A DNA stretch of 64,000 nt from Gonocerus acuteangulatus (GCA_946811695.1 OX328123.1:43829871-43893870); one strand, 5' to 3'; numbered from the stretch's first letter, positions 23,175-33,857 are shown. A program made the numbers and translations. The notes: generated by a model from the letters alone, not told the origin.

Positions 23175-24041
23175 TAAATGTTTAAATACGGTTGCAATTC
23201 TGGTAAAAATATTGTTGCTCGCCAAGTCAATGTCGTTATTGAAATTCCCAAATACCTTTAATTCATTGTTGTCCATAACTGCAAGAAAAATATCTTAAAT
23301 TTGTTTTTATTCTTAGAGGCCCCTATTTCCTATGATAGAAGGACTATCCTTATAGAAGAGTGCATGAACCATAAAATTTGAAACAGAAGCTTTAATAGAA
23401 AGGAAAAAAAAGTGAACAAAAATATGTGAAAGTGTATTTGAAACAACAAACTATGTTTTTAAAACTTTCCTTTTGGCATACATAACATAAACCCTGCACG
23501 ACTTACCTACTTTTTCATTCATAAAAAAAACTCAGTTACGGATTATTACATGAACAGGTAAACAATATAACATATTAATATTATATTTGCGCAAGGTTGA
23601 GGTTTTAGCTTTAGATGTGAAGCCCTTAAAATAAATAAATATTATATTTAAAAAAAAAATCAATGAAAATAAAGAATATAGTTTCAGTTGTAGGTTATGA
23701 CAACTTATAACTAATCATAACCTTAATTAAATGCCTCATTTGTATTGCTATTTTTTATGAATATTTATTTATGGACCACATATTTTTTTTTTCTTTAAAA
23801 AAATTAAACACAGGGAGTTTGGTTTGGATTTTCTTGCAATTAAATTATTTGGAATCACTTAATTGTAATACCATTTTAAAAGTAAGGGTACTTTTTAAAA
23901 AATAAGGATCAATTTAATTTCCACCCCACTTTCTCTAAAAAAAAATGGAAAATAACTTTTTCAGCCGAGCTCTCAATTTATTATCTTATATTCTCATAAT
24001 TTGGACCAATATAATATAATCATTCATTTTTTTAAATATAT
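23175..24041 (+). other. Helitron 1 3' non-coding body
   Basis: Aligns closely with 52231-53144 of copy 2. AT-rich, with no gene. Confidence 0.6.
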
Positions 24042-24170
24042 AATATAAAGTAGGCGTACCATGGAAGCTGGGTTACAACTATTTAATATGAAGCATGTGT
24101 AGCATGGTAAGCCCGGCTACAGATATTTAATATAAAGTAGGTGTAGCATTGCACACCGGGTAACAGCTAG
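24042..24170 (+). repeat. Three tandem ~43-bp hairpin units at Helitron 3' end
   Basis: Units at 24042-24084, 24085-24128 and 24129-24170 each start AATATAAAG (or AATATGAAG), contain a GTGTAGCAT-like hairpin and a CCGGGTAAC-like box. The last ends in CTAG, the true terminus. Copy 2 has the same triplet. Repeated terminators may allow alternative transposition ends. Confidence 0.8.
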
Positions 24171-24889
24171 TATATTTATAAAATAGTACTTTGTACGTTT
24201 TTATTTGGGATATATGTGAGACAGAGACAGTGGTTGATTAAAACATAAATTAAAAAAGGCAAGGTTATTTTCGTCCGGTGGTAATAGGTTCTTCAGTTTT
24301 TTTCCTGCTATAGTAAAGCGATATAACCGAACCTATGTTACATATCATATTTAAATAAGCAAATGTAAACATTGACCGTGTACGTTATGAATAATTTGTA
24401 TTAATATATTCATTTCTAGCAATATTATTCAGGTTTTCACTAACCTATTAGCTCATAAAAGTTAATAACATTACTCCTTGTATGGAAATATTCCTATAAC
24501 TACTTCATAAGTCAGCCACTTCGTATGTAGAATGTCTGTATCAGTACTGATATTAAATATTTTCGCTACTGTTTGCAATGTCGGGTGTGAATTAGATAAA
24601 ATAATGATTTATATTCAGCAACTAAAGGAACTACTTTAAAATGACAAACAGCATAAGAGAGTGTAGATATGGATCTAAATACATGAGGAAGAAATTATAG
24701 ATAGCCTCCTTCACAATTTATAGTAATCTGGTGTATGTTTTATTATATGCTGGTTGTCACTTGCTTGTATTAAAACTGAATAATTCCTTCAGAAATATCA
24801 TGAACTTGACAATATAAAATCGCTAGTTCTCGTATTTCATTCAGATATAGTGGTGTGTTCATAAGTAAACTACACAAGTGTTACCTATT
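24171..24889. other. Unassigned AT-rich sequence
   Basis: No gene or repeat recognised between Helitron 1 and the next LINE. Confidence 0.5.
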
Positions 24890-24904
24890 TAACTCTAGAT
24901 GTCT

Positions 24905-25695
24905 TTTTTTTTTTTTTTCTTAATACATGTTTATTTAAAATCTGTGCAATGAAGTGCAATAATTAATTGTGCTGGTAAATGAATACATATCAGTGTAAAA
25001 CAGAATTTGGAAGGAGCCAAACATTATCGACACTTCCTATTACATCTTAATATTTTATTTTTTGTGTCTTTAACCGCTGTTAGTTTAGCTGGTCACGGGG
25101 CCAAAGTCTCTTAAGCCTCCAGGGAAGGTTTTTAGGATGGTTCTGGGTGGAAAGGGATTGACCTCTAGGATTTGTGTGGGATGACAACTTGGAATGAAAG
25201 GTTAGGAATCGGGATTTGGCGAGATCGTTTACGAAAGGAATATTAAGGTCGTTGTGTAGGGTTTTGTTGGAGACATAAAAGGGAGCATTGACTATTCTGC
25301 GAAGGACTTTGGATTGGAATGCTTGTATTCGTTGTACCTTTGAGTGTTTTGCTGTTCCCCATAATTCAAGTCCGTAAGTCCAGATAGGTCTGATTATAGT
25401 TTTGTAAATAGTGAGTTTGTTTTGTGTCGTAAGCTTTGAGGTAGGGCCAAGTAGTCGTCGTAGGAGTCCATATCTCCTGTTTAGCTCTTGTCTTTTCAGT
25501 CGTGTGTGTAGGTTCCATGTGAGTCTGCTAGTAGGAGTCCAAGGTAACGTACCTCATTCGATGTTGGAAGTTGACTTCTGCAAATGAATACAGGAGGGCA
25601 GGCGCTCCTCTTAAGTGTAAATGTAACATGGAAGTACTTTTCTGGGTTCACTTTAATTTTCCACAAGTTACACCATTTCTCGACAGACTCAAGGT
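24905..25695 (-). mobile_element. 5'-truncated jockey-like LINE with TSD (family L1a)
   Basis: A 791-bp minus-strand insertion bounded by TAACTCTAGATGTCT at 24890-24904 and 25695-25709. On the minus strand it ends with a poly(A) of about 15 (seen as T at 24905-24919). It carries the C-terminal part of a reverse transcriptase followed by a ~160-bp 3' UTR. Truncation at the 5' side, an A tail and a 14-15-bp TSD are the textbook signs of target-primed reverse transcription. Family members lie at 42.27-44.53 kb and 59.29-60.22 kb. Confidence 0.9.
25080..25690 (-). pseudogene. LINE reverse transcriptase C-terminal region
   Basis: The minus-strand translation begins WCNLWKIKVNPEK (thumb region after the palm), continues HVTFTLKR and NEVRYLGLLL, then shifts frame near 25530. 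It resumes as NKLTIYKTIIRPIWTYGLEL, KVQRIQAFQSKVLR and NDLNIPFVNDL, ending RLWPRDQLN at the stop (25080-25082). These motifs match the frame at 59.6-60.2 kb and are typical of jockey-superfamily proteins downstream of the RT catalytic core. The second part is open for more than 110 codons but has no start of its own. With the RT core absent and one frameshift, it cannot be functional. Confidence 0.85.
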
Positions 25696-25709
25696 AACTC
25701 TAGATGTCT

Positions 25710-26064
25710 AAGGTCAGAATATTTACTGCTTGAATATTCTATAGCAGTTTCTATTTCAATGAACAACACGCTACTTGAAATTCAATAAGAGCTGATTATG
25801 TCTCGCTTAGGACTAGGGAAGGGTTTCTCCTAGTAGGAATTTTGTTTCGTAGCTTGAAAAGTAAAAAATAATAATAAAATAAAAGCATATTGCAAAATAT
25901 TTTAATCTGTTTGCCAAACTGAATATGGGATTACTTCCTTATCAACAACCCCTTCGTCGAATCAACGAAAATGTTTTATCTATAGTTACAACCATTGAGT
26001 TAGTAGGGAGTGGAGGGAGTCTAAACGAAGAAAGTTGAAGCCTAAAATCGGCCATGCCAGTGAC
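25710..26064. other. Unassigned sequence
   Basis: No recognised feature between the LINE and H7. Confidence 0.5.
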
Positions 26065-26407
26065 AAAAAGTCCGTCACGAAGGAGCTGCATAACTAAGAC
26101 CATTCCTCAGAATTTGGGTAGTGTAGACTGCTTTCCAGAACAATTTGCTTAAAATATCCTACTTAAATAAAATAAAAACATGAATAGTTCTCTTTTAAAT
26201 TTGTAATGAGTAACTGATCAATTATTAATTTGCTTCCAGAGTTATGTTTACACATGGTACCTACTACACTACGTAATAAATACAAAAAACCTCATATTAT
26301 CGTATTTTGATCTAACGCAGGAACAGGATACAGTCCCTCTAGATACAAAGCGCTCCTTGCGGCGGCTTTGTGAACCTTCGTCTGGCGGGCTTTTCTATTG
26401 AAATATA

Positions 26408-27190
26408 TTACAAAGTAAACCCCCGCTTTCCGATTGACCGATTCAGCTCATTTTTACAACACTTATTTCTCATGAGTTACCCACGACGTATACCGCGTTT
26501 CGTTTCAATACAGCAGAAATTACGACCGGTATGAGTATATTAGGAATTTGGGTCCGGAGTAAACCCCTCCTTCTAATGAACCGATTTAGTTTATTTTTAC
26601 AACACATATTTACCTGTAGATTACCACTACGAATACCGAGTTTCGTCGAAATATACCAAATATCACGGCTGGTAGTGCCGAATTGGTATTGTGGGTCCGG
26701 AGTAAGCCCCCCCTTCTAATGAACCGATTTAGTTTATTTTTACAACACATATTTACCTGTGGATTACCACTACGAATACCGAGTTTCGTCGAAATCTACC
26801 AAATATCTCGGCTGGTAGTGCCGAATTGGTATTGTGGGTCCGGAGTAAGCCCCCCTCCTTATGAACCGATTTAGTTTATTTTTATAACACACATTTACCT
26901 GTAGATTAGCACTATGAATACCGAGTTTCGTCGAAACATACCAAAAATCACGGCTGGTAGTGGCGAATTGGTATTGTGGGTCCGGAGTAAACCCCCCCTC
27001 CTAATGAACCGATTTAGTTCATTTTTATATCTTACTTTTCTCTCTATATTACCACTACGAATACGAAGTTTCGTTGAAATATAACAAATATTACGGCCGA
27101 CATGGTCAAATCAGTGTTTTGGGTTCGGGGTAAACCCCCCCCCCTTCCGGTGGACCGACTTTGGTGGTTAACGAACTCGTTCAATCGTTT
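26408..27190 (-). repeat. 143-bp tandem repeat array in H7
   Basis: The landmark GGTCCGGAGTAA recurs at about 26551, 26694, 26837 and 26979, with diverged versions near 26408 and 27122. The spacing is 142-143 bp. Each unit contains AACCGATTTAGTTTATTTTT and CCGAGTTTCGTCGAAA. The first and last units are the most diverged, as expected for an array homogenised in its middle. Confidence 0.9.
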
Positions 27191-27256
27191 GCTAATTGAA
27201 TGCTATATACCAAGTTTCGTGACAAAAAAAAAACTCTGGCCGCTATCGTGTTAACA

Positions 27257-27316
<60 letters not shown>
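27257..27316. repeat. (CA)n-(TA)n microsatellite in H7
   Basis: About 17 CA units then about 11 TA units. H8 has the mirror arrangement at 54760-54822. Confidence 0.95.
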
Positions 27317-27442
27317 AATTTTAACGGGGGTCATTTTCGGTGTCTACTAGGTAGGATCCATAAAGATTTGAAGAAATTTTTCAAAAATTCCGGCATGAGT
27401 CCAACCTCAATAGCTACTTTCCTTCGGAGGAAAGTGCTAAAA

Positions 27443-27520
27443 GCGCGCGAAAAGGTGAATTTTTAATATTATTGTAAACAACCGCTGAAATTAAACAAAT
27501 TTATACATCGTATTCGTATA

Positions 27521-27559
<39 letters not shown>

Positions 27560-28150
27560 CAATAAGAATATGACATATATATTCGTTCAAATTCAGTGTC
27601 TGCTTACGATCATATTCAGATTCAAATTTTCGCGCGTCACTACTTGTACTATTGTCACACTGGCATCGCTGATTTCAGACCTACACTTTTTTAGCATTGG
27701 AAGATAGATAACACTCCCTCCACTATCTACTTACTCAATGGTTACAACCCATTCACCGTTTCGACAAAGCTACTTTTAGGAAGAGAAGGTTATCTTACAT
27801 CCGGAAGCTCGACGCGATCTTCTTGTTCCGGCTACTTGTATCGAATAGACTAGTGATGGAATACCTGGAAGGTTAGCCGCCCAAGGTGATCGCTCATCGC
27901 AGGACAATTATAAATCCGATTACTATTCGTCGAGACGATGAAAGGTTGTTATCTTGGGTTAAACGAGACATAATCAGTTTTTATAGTGATTCACTTTGAG
28001 TGTTTCATAATTAATAGGATTTGCAAATGGCGGAAAAGGAGGAGAGTACAGGGAGAAATTCCCGCCGACGTTCGCGCATGCGCAATTGAACTCCTGGGCT
28101 TATCTGAACAGGCTATAGCTTAGTGAAGTACTGAAGTTATTGGAACATCA
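27443..28150. other. GC-richer segment with NRF-1/Ewg-like site, unassigned
   Basis: A (TA)n tract (27526-27557) is followed by a less AT-rich stretch. It includes AAATGGCGGAAAAGG (28026-28040) and the palindromic CGCGCATGCGCA at 28073-28084. No coding region identified: the frame starting at the ATG near 28028 closes after about 20 codons. Confidence 0.35.
28073..28084. promoter_or_regulatory. Candidate NRF-1/Erect-wing binding site
   Basis: CGCGCATGCGCA fits the YGCGCAYGCGCR consensus of the NRF-1 family (Erect wing in insects) exactly. A second exact copy lies at 29989-30000. The sequence match is direct; regulatory use is inference, and CpG-containing motifs are rare in this AT-rich window. 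Confidence 0.3.
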
Positions 28151-29596
28151 AATATTGAGCCACTCCATATGAGGTTGGGAAAAGGGGGGTTGACTTTTTC
28201 GCTTCTTGATTACGAAGGACCCTTGGAAATGAAGAAAAGCCGTTATGAGCAAATCTACATTTTTTATATATAATATAAAAACCTCTAGAGAAGTAAATAT
28301 TGAATTTGAGTCTTTTTTAGAATTTCAACTCACAGAAAAAAAATCAACTACCACTGATCCATTTTGCAATTTTCTAGGGTGTATCTTACAAAAGTATTTA
28401 ATGTAAGAAAATTTCCGTCCGCAACGGTCTTACTTAAATTAAATTTTCAGGTTCATTCCCAAAACTAACTATAGATTTCCCTAATTTTCTTAGGGTTATT
28501 GGTGTTTATGTTTTGCAAAGGACCAATTTCTAATTAAAAAATCGTCTACGTTTTTAAAAAAAATTTAGATGTTGGAAGATCTTCCGGCACCTAAAAATAT
28601 TATTAATTAAAAATACTATTAAACTGATATTGTCTGGCAGCCTCAAATACTTCATGTGAAACTATATTAGAATGTTGCATGAGCACGAGGATAGAAAACT
28701 AAGAATAAACTGAGAAAATAAAGAATGATAGGAATGAAAGTAAATAAAAATAATTGATATGCAGGAAACGTGAGATATTAAGCACACATGCAGACTAGGA
28801 TTTAATTCTATTAAATGGAAGGAGCAGAAACTCAATTATATCCAGACGGCCACGTGTCGTGGAGAGTAAACACTAGAGAGAATGAGATAGAATTGAATTA
28901 TCCTAACACCCTACGGAAATCACTTGAAACCGGAAATATTAATATACTCTCCCTACCAAGTCAAACTATCGAACATGCAAAATTGTCAGATTCAAGGATT
29001 GTGGACGATACGGCTTGTCGAAAATTGTCACAACTCTAACCCCTTTAGAATAGCATTTAATGCCTTAAATATAGTATGGAATAAGACCATATTTCAATAT
29101 ATTACTTAGTCAATGGACAGAATATGATCGTTCTCTAGTTTGCTTCGATTTGCATATTCATAGTTTGATATGGTGGGGACGATATGTTCGCTGTCCACGC
29201 AACATATATTTCTAAGGACCAAATTATTAAGATTCCTCTATTCGCTGTAATTGTTCTTCCTTTTAAAGAATACATATCATTCACAAATAACCAGTGAGAA
29301 GGATTGTAAAAAAACAAAAAAAAACAGACATTACAAGTGCAAGAGAGGGAGAGAATATTACTTAGCCCCTCACTCAATTAAAATTCCTAGTAGCAATGAC
29401 TTTGGTTTTCATCTAATGGAAATATCTAGATTAAAATAAAACTAATGAGGGAGTGTATTCTGAACGCCCAAAACATTGGTCTACTGAAAGTTGGTATTTA
29501 CTGGAGTTTGGGTTTTTTTTTTCTTTTTTTTTTTTTGATAATTATCTCAGTCGGTTATTGCACATCAAGTAAGTTCTGTTGCAGCGTTTGCTTCAG
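28151..29596. other. Unassigned AT-rich sequence
   Basis: No recognisable gene. A 74-codon frame at 28815-29039 and opposed frames at 29135-29439 show no known domain. Confidence 0.45.
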
Positions 29597-29836
29597 GCCG
29601 TAAATAGGAAATTATTTTTTTTTTATGGGGGGGCATTTCCGGCGTATGGAATACAAAAATTTAGAACTTGGAGTAGTTTTAGCCAACTAAAACGCTATTA
29701 CACCCAAAATAAAATACTTATGAACTAAGTGATCTTATTTAATTTAATTTTAAGGGGTTTACGACACATATTTACCGATCAAATCAAAATTTCGGGGGGG
29801 GGCTGCATCCCCCTCAGCCCCCTTACATACGCCCAC
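29597..29836 (+). mobile_element. GGGCGTA-type MITE
   Basis: Left end GGCCGTAAATAGGAAATTA and right end (complement) GTGGGCGTATGTAAGGGGGC form imperfect inverted termini, each with a G-run just inside. Body blocks AAGTGATCTTATTTAATTTA and TTTACGACACATATTTACC match the elements at 14.9 and 18.2 kb in reverse orientation. Non-coding. Confidence 0.65.
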
Positions 29837-29899
29837 GAGCTGGGCTTTATTGTTATCCTCTTTTTTTTTTCTTTTTTTTTGGAAAAAAAAGTTACAAAA

Positions 29900-30060
29900 A
29901 AGTGGCCGCTGGCGTTCGCGCAGGATCATTGGCCATGCACGAAAAAGAAGACTGTATGAACCGTCACAAAAAATTGTCCGCTGGCGTTCGCGCATGCGCA
30001 ATAGCGTTCGCACATGTACGTGGCGTTCGGCCATCTACGAAAAAGATGACTGTATGATTT
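29900..30060 (+). repeat. CpG-rich degenerate tandem repeat
   Basis: CGCTGGCGTTCGCGCA occurs at about 29909 and 29979, and CTACGAAAAAGATGACTGTATGA-type ends occur at about 29937-29957 and 30034-30057. The two units differ by insertion of extra GCGTTCG motifs (30003-30029) in the second. The patch is unusually rich in CpG. Apparent Arg-rich frames on both strands are by-products. Confidence 0.7.
29989..30000. promoter_or_regulatory. Candidate NRF-1/Erect-wing binding site
   Basis: Second exact CGCGCATGCGCA palindrome, inside the CpG-rich tandem repeat. Confidence 0.25.
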
Positions 30061-30237
30061 GAGTACATTACATAGGTTTGTCGGGTGGACCTAAAGCATA
30101 TTTAGGTTCCTGAATTTGAGCCGAAGGTTCGAAACGATTCAATATTCGAAACGCAAAAATATTTTTTTGTAACTCCCAAAATCAAATTTTGTACAATAAT
30201 AAACATTTATCGATTATCTAAAATACTTTACTTTTAA
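30061..30237. other. Unassigned sequence upstream of the Penelope fragment
   Basis: AT-rich. The frame of the following endonuclease fragment is closed by a stop at about 30235-30237, so nothing upstream is in phase. Confidence 0.5.
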
Positions 30238-30657
30238 ACAAATATTATTTTACGAAGTACTGTCCATTACCACCCTTTAAGAGCTAATAGACTGAAACTA
30301 ATACGTAAAGAAGTTGGCAAAATAGGTTGGAAATTTCGTAATGAAATTGAAAATAATTATAGCAATATTAAGGACAATGTTAAACTGACAGCCACAAAAA
30401 ACAATATATACAAAATTCGTTGTAACGATTGCAACTCATGCTATATTGGGGAATCAGAACAACTATTGCAAAAACGAATTGTACAATATGCTAAAAGTAT
30501 AGACACAAACGAGAACTGGACGACATTGACGGAACACGCAATAAATAATAAACATAATTTTAATTATACAGACGTTGATATTTTAAATACAGAAAGGAAC
30601 ACGTTAAAAAGGAAGCTCAAAGAAAACATTTTCATAATTAAAAACAGCAATAATTAA
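30238..30657 (+). pseudogene. Penelope-like element: GIY-YIG endonuclease domain (5'-truncated)
   Basis: An uninterrupted ~139-codon frame with no natural start. After a linker (about residues 1-55) comes NNIYKIRCNDCNSCYIGES (30400-30456): IYKI and CYIG are the two halves of the GIY-YIG signature, and the CxxC between them is the first half of the zinc-binding CCHH motif typical of Penelope-like retroelements. The QKRI segment supplies the conserved Arg, EHAINNKH the two His, and TERNTLKRKLKE the C-terminal helix with a conserved Glu. The natural C-terminal stop is at 30655-30657. In complete elements this domain follows a telomerase-related reverse transcriptase, which is absent here. The frame is intact for its length, suggesting a fairly recent 5'-truncated insertion. 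Confidence 0.85.
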
Positions 30658-30778
30658 AAAAAAAACGATTTGAAAAAAGTCCATCAACATAGAATTAAGG
30701 CAATCACAACAATTACCCAAACTTTTCACTTCAACCCCTTATTGAGCACCGTTTGACTGGGCTAGTAGGCAACAAGTC

Positions 30779-31073
30779 GCGGAGACATGGTTTGTTGCAC
30801 CGGCCAGCCGGTGCGACATTTTTGTCGCAGCGACATGTGCTGCGACTTGTTGCAAAGTGTTTCCATTCTGCGACATGTTGCGGCGACATGTTGCAAGGAG
30901 ATTTGTAGTAATGGAAACGGAGCTTTAGGAACGAGTCTCGGAAACATGTATTCTCGCACGGTCGACTGCGACATTTTTTGTCGCAGCGACATGTTGCAAA
31001 GTGTATCCAATCTGCGACTTGTTGCGTCGACATGTCGCAGGGTAGTTTTGCAGTAATGGAAACGGAGCTTAAG
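30779..31073 (+). repeat. 145-bp CpG-rich tandem duplication with nested palindromes
   Basis: GTAATGGAAACGGAGCTT occurs at 30908 and 31053 (period 145), and each unit contains GACATTTTTGTCGCAGCGACATGT-like inverted repeats built from TGTCGCAGCGACA and GCGACATGTTGC. Several frames are open on both strands because the motif lacks stops in all phases. I do not regard them as genes. It is probably part of a MITE whose outer ends I could not define. Confidence 0.75.
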
Positions 31074-33038
31074 CAACATAGACACTAAGAAACATATGGT
31101 AGAATTGTCTTATGGAAATAAGTAACATCCATTCTCTAGGAAACAGGTTTGTTTGGTCTGAATCCACATTATTAATGTAACTCTAGCAATCATAAATGTT
31201 GTTATCCCGCAATAAATCCCGCTAAACAATTCTTGAAGCTGGTTTAACAATTTAATATAAAAATAAGCAATATAGGTGCATTTGAAGTAGCATTTAACCC
31301 CAAATTGTTCAATTCGACCGACGTACTTGTTTTGTTTTGTATGTCCTTCTAGGGATTTGCGACTTTTGAGCTTGTAAGGACGATGCCTCTGTGAAAGATG
31401 CAATCAGTGCTTGGGGGGAGGTGCATATTTACCTAAACGTCTAGATTAAAAAGTCCACCAAGCGGCTATAATCTCAGTAATCACATTGTTTTTTTGAAGA
31501 AAAATAACTCAAAAAATTCCATCTCGTCAAGTTTTTTTTAACAAAACTGTATTTTTTATTAAATATCTACTAATCGCCCCGTGCGAAGCATTCGCACTGT
31601 ATCCTTCTCAAATCTCACTTAATTCATGTACGCACCGTATAGCGAGTGTGCCATTGATGTAGGTGTGGGTGGAAGTAAAGAATAAATGTGTGTTTACATT
31701 TTCGATTATATATTTATTCAAATATAAGGTTAAGGTATTTACATACTTACATATTTCCTTGACCTCATTGTACAATATTTTTGAAGTGATCATATTACGG
31801 CCATCTGTGTTGTTTTTGGTTCCTTTGCTTTACACAGGCATACATGTTTTTAAAAATTTAATAAACAGGGTCAGGCAAGAAAAATCATGAAATCGGAATC
31901 GGTTTCATTTCGATATTCTCGATAGGTCGAGGGCGGGATTTAAAAAAAAACTTTTTTTTTTCAATTGTAATTTTTCGAAAAACAACTAAAATGTTAGTAA
32001 TTTGTATATTCTTCCGGTGTAGAGGTTAAGCAAAGCTTTATAATGATACCTTATTTATGAAAATTGATGAAGTATTAAAAATTTTATGGCGTACTGACAA
32101 AAAAAAACGTCCTTGAGAAATAATATGCCTCTATCATTTTTTAGTGTTAAACCTCAAATTCGGTAGTTGCTTTCAGATTTTGTATCCTATGAATTACATA
32201 GGTTCTTCACTTCCATAATTAGTCACATCACTGGCACGAATGAGAAAAATAGAACGAGAGAAGGGTGTTTGAAGAAGACGAGCCGTAAGAATGTCCAAAC
32301 TCATGTCTTATTGAAGTCATGACTTAATTGTTAATGCATTTTAAAATACTTTTTTTTTAGGCAGTTCATAATAAACATTATGCTGGTGTTTCCACATTTC
32401 TTCGTTTTTATTTGTTACCCTTCAAATTTTGGACGAAAACTGTACGTAATTGACTAATTGGTGGTTTTTTTGTTTATGAACTGTGTTATTTCTGATTATG
32501 ACAGCCTCTAGCTAAAGAAAGTGCTGAGTGTAAGCAGCTTCTAGGTAACGAACATTTTAAACTAGTTCTAAATTTTGAAATTAAGCTTTACAACAATGAT
32601 TCATGTAGTAAAACTTAAAATTATCACCTCCTTAAATGGTTCATTAAAACTTTCTGTAAAATAGGTTCAAAGAAAAGTAAACGGAGAAGGAAAAAATCTC
32701 ATTTCTCAAATATATAATGATTATGCTGAGAATTTATGGCATATTCCTGAGTATTTTACGAGTTAACATCAAGTAAAAAGATGGAAATAATTAGGAACCT
32801 TCAAGGAAGTGCTCTCTAACGGACATATTTTTTATTTATACATAAAGTATTTTTTATTGAAATCATAATACTCCATATCAAACGGCTCTCTCTAGAAAAG
32901 GCATGAGTTACTTCCAGCTCTGAATAAAAGAATATACAAATTATTCAAAATTAAATATAAATTACGATTTACGAATTTCTAACTTACATTAATAAGACAA
33001 ATTTAGTAATATAAAAACACAACTGAAAGAAAGGATAA
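31074..33038. other. Unassigned AT-rich sequence
   Basis: About 2 kb without a recognised gene. A CGCCCCGTGCGAAGCATTCG segment at 31575-31594 is locally GC-richer and may be the end of an unidentified element. Confidence 0.45.
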
Positions 33039-33052
33039 ACAAACTCATTTGG

Positions 33053-33249
33053 CCTCCCCGTGGTCTAGTTACTAATGGTAAAGGATGCGGAAATATGGGT
33101 TCGAGGCCCGCCTGCAGTAGGAAGTTCTTTCATCTATGTGCCCTTGGAAAGAATTTACTGCTTTGAAAGAATGACTGTTAATTAAGGGTGACAACCTGTA
33201 GACAGACCGGTGCTAATGACCTAGATGCAGATCCAAAAAAAAAAAATGT
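33053..33249 (+). mobile_element. tRNA-derived SINE, family 2, with imperfect TSD
   Basis: The head has an A-box-like GTGGTCTAGTTAC and an exact-spacing B-box GGTTCGAGGCC (33098-33108). The body has TTCTTTCATCTATGTGCCC and the tail GGTGCTAATGACCTAGATGC followed by poly(A) (33234-33246). The flanks AAACTCATTTGG (left, to 33052) and GAACTAATTTGG (right, 33251-33262) are a degenerate TSD. The tail is shared with family 1 (2.3 and 60.6 kb), whereas the body differs. Relatives: 47.55, 58.4 and 61.35 kb. Confidence 0.82.
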
Positions 33250-33262
33250 CGAACTAATTTGG

Positions 33263-33662
33263 AGTCAGATTTGTGGTGGCGAGCATGTCGTATCAAATGG
33301 TTACATCCATCGTGAAGTTTGAAACTGTGAAAATTATATTAGGTTCTATATCGTAAATTAGGACCGTGTTGACAAATCACGTTACTTAATATTGAATGAT
33401 TTTAGACGGTATAAGACAGGACTGGTTGTAGGCGCGGAAGAAGATTGGCAGGAAGGTTTTGAAATTGGAGTTCTTAACTTTCTTAATGTCATTATGAGGA
33501 GTACAGTGAATATTTTACATAAATCGGTTGAAGGACAAGTGGTGGGAGATTAAATTTCAATTTTCGTAAACTTCTATCGCCACATTAATTATAATTTAAG
33601 ACGTTTATGAAAATTAATTAATCTCCCATAACTTTCCACGTTTTCAATAATTATTGAAACAG
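33263..33662. other. Unassigned sequence
   Basis: No feature recognised between the SINE and H3. Confidence 0.5.
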
Positions 33663-33793
33663 TTTTTTACGCGGTTCCTCCCTACCTCCATAGGGAAGAA
33701 ACCCGTTTATAAGACTGACCTCAATCCGGAAGTGCCAATACGAAAATTTCGTGTTTCAGATACCTTAGATCAATAATATAACGATAGTTCAAA

Positions 33794-33857
<64 letters not shown>

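Larger units (their letters stand above)
20456..24170 (+). mobile_element. Helitron copy 1 with Copia and MITE cargo
   Basis: This 3.7-kb element starts TCTATATATATAAAAATCAC immediately after an A and ends ...AACAGCTAG immediately before a T, as Helitrons do (5' TC, 3' CTRR, insertion between A and T). A hairpin with arms GTGTAGC and GCACAC (24141-24156) lies about 10 bases before the CTAG end, another Helitron hallmark. The interior has a CTGTTTTT octamer array, a CCGTTTGACTGATATTGA-type leader common in insect Helitrons, a decayed Copia pol fragment, and a complete TA-target MITE. No Rep/helicase is visible, so it is non-autonomous. Copy 2 (48956-53273) shares ends and cargo. Copy 1 lacks about 550 bp of the Copia segment and has a private 92-bp retroposon insertion. 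Confidence 0.82.
26065..27442 (-). mobile_element. H-related element with 143-bp tandem units, copy H7
   Basis: The left boundary AAAAAGTCCGTCACGAAGGA corresponds to the H1/H2 right terminus (AAAAAGTCCGACTCGCAGGA). The right boundary is the hairpin ACTTTCC/GGAAAGT followed by GCTAAAA, equivalent to the H1 left end. Between are six tandem 143-bp units, GTTAACGAACTCGTT, and a (CA)n-(TA)n microsatellite. Copy H8 (54634-55874) is the same element in the opposite orientation. It has no convincing coding sequence: short frames beginning WVRSKPP repeat simply because the units repeat. It shares end architecture but not body with H1-H5, so it is a related subfamily. Confidence 0.72.

Noticed and set aside
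26531..26874. Repeated WVRSKPP-type frames in H7 and H8 as a repeat protein
   Set aside because: The 143-bp unit is not a multiple of three, so the frame cannot continue across units; each frame closes after one unit.
30731..31085. Cys/Arg-rich frames of 100 and 107 codons on the minus strand
   Set aside because: They run through the 145-bp CpG-rich tandem repeat, which is open in several phases on both strands.
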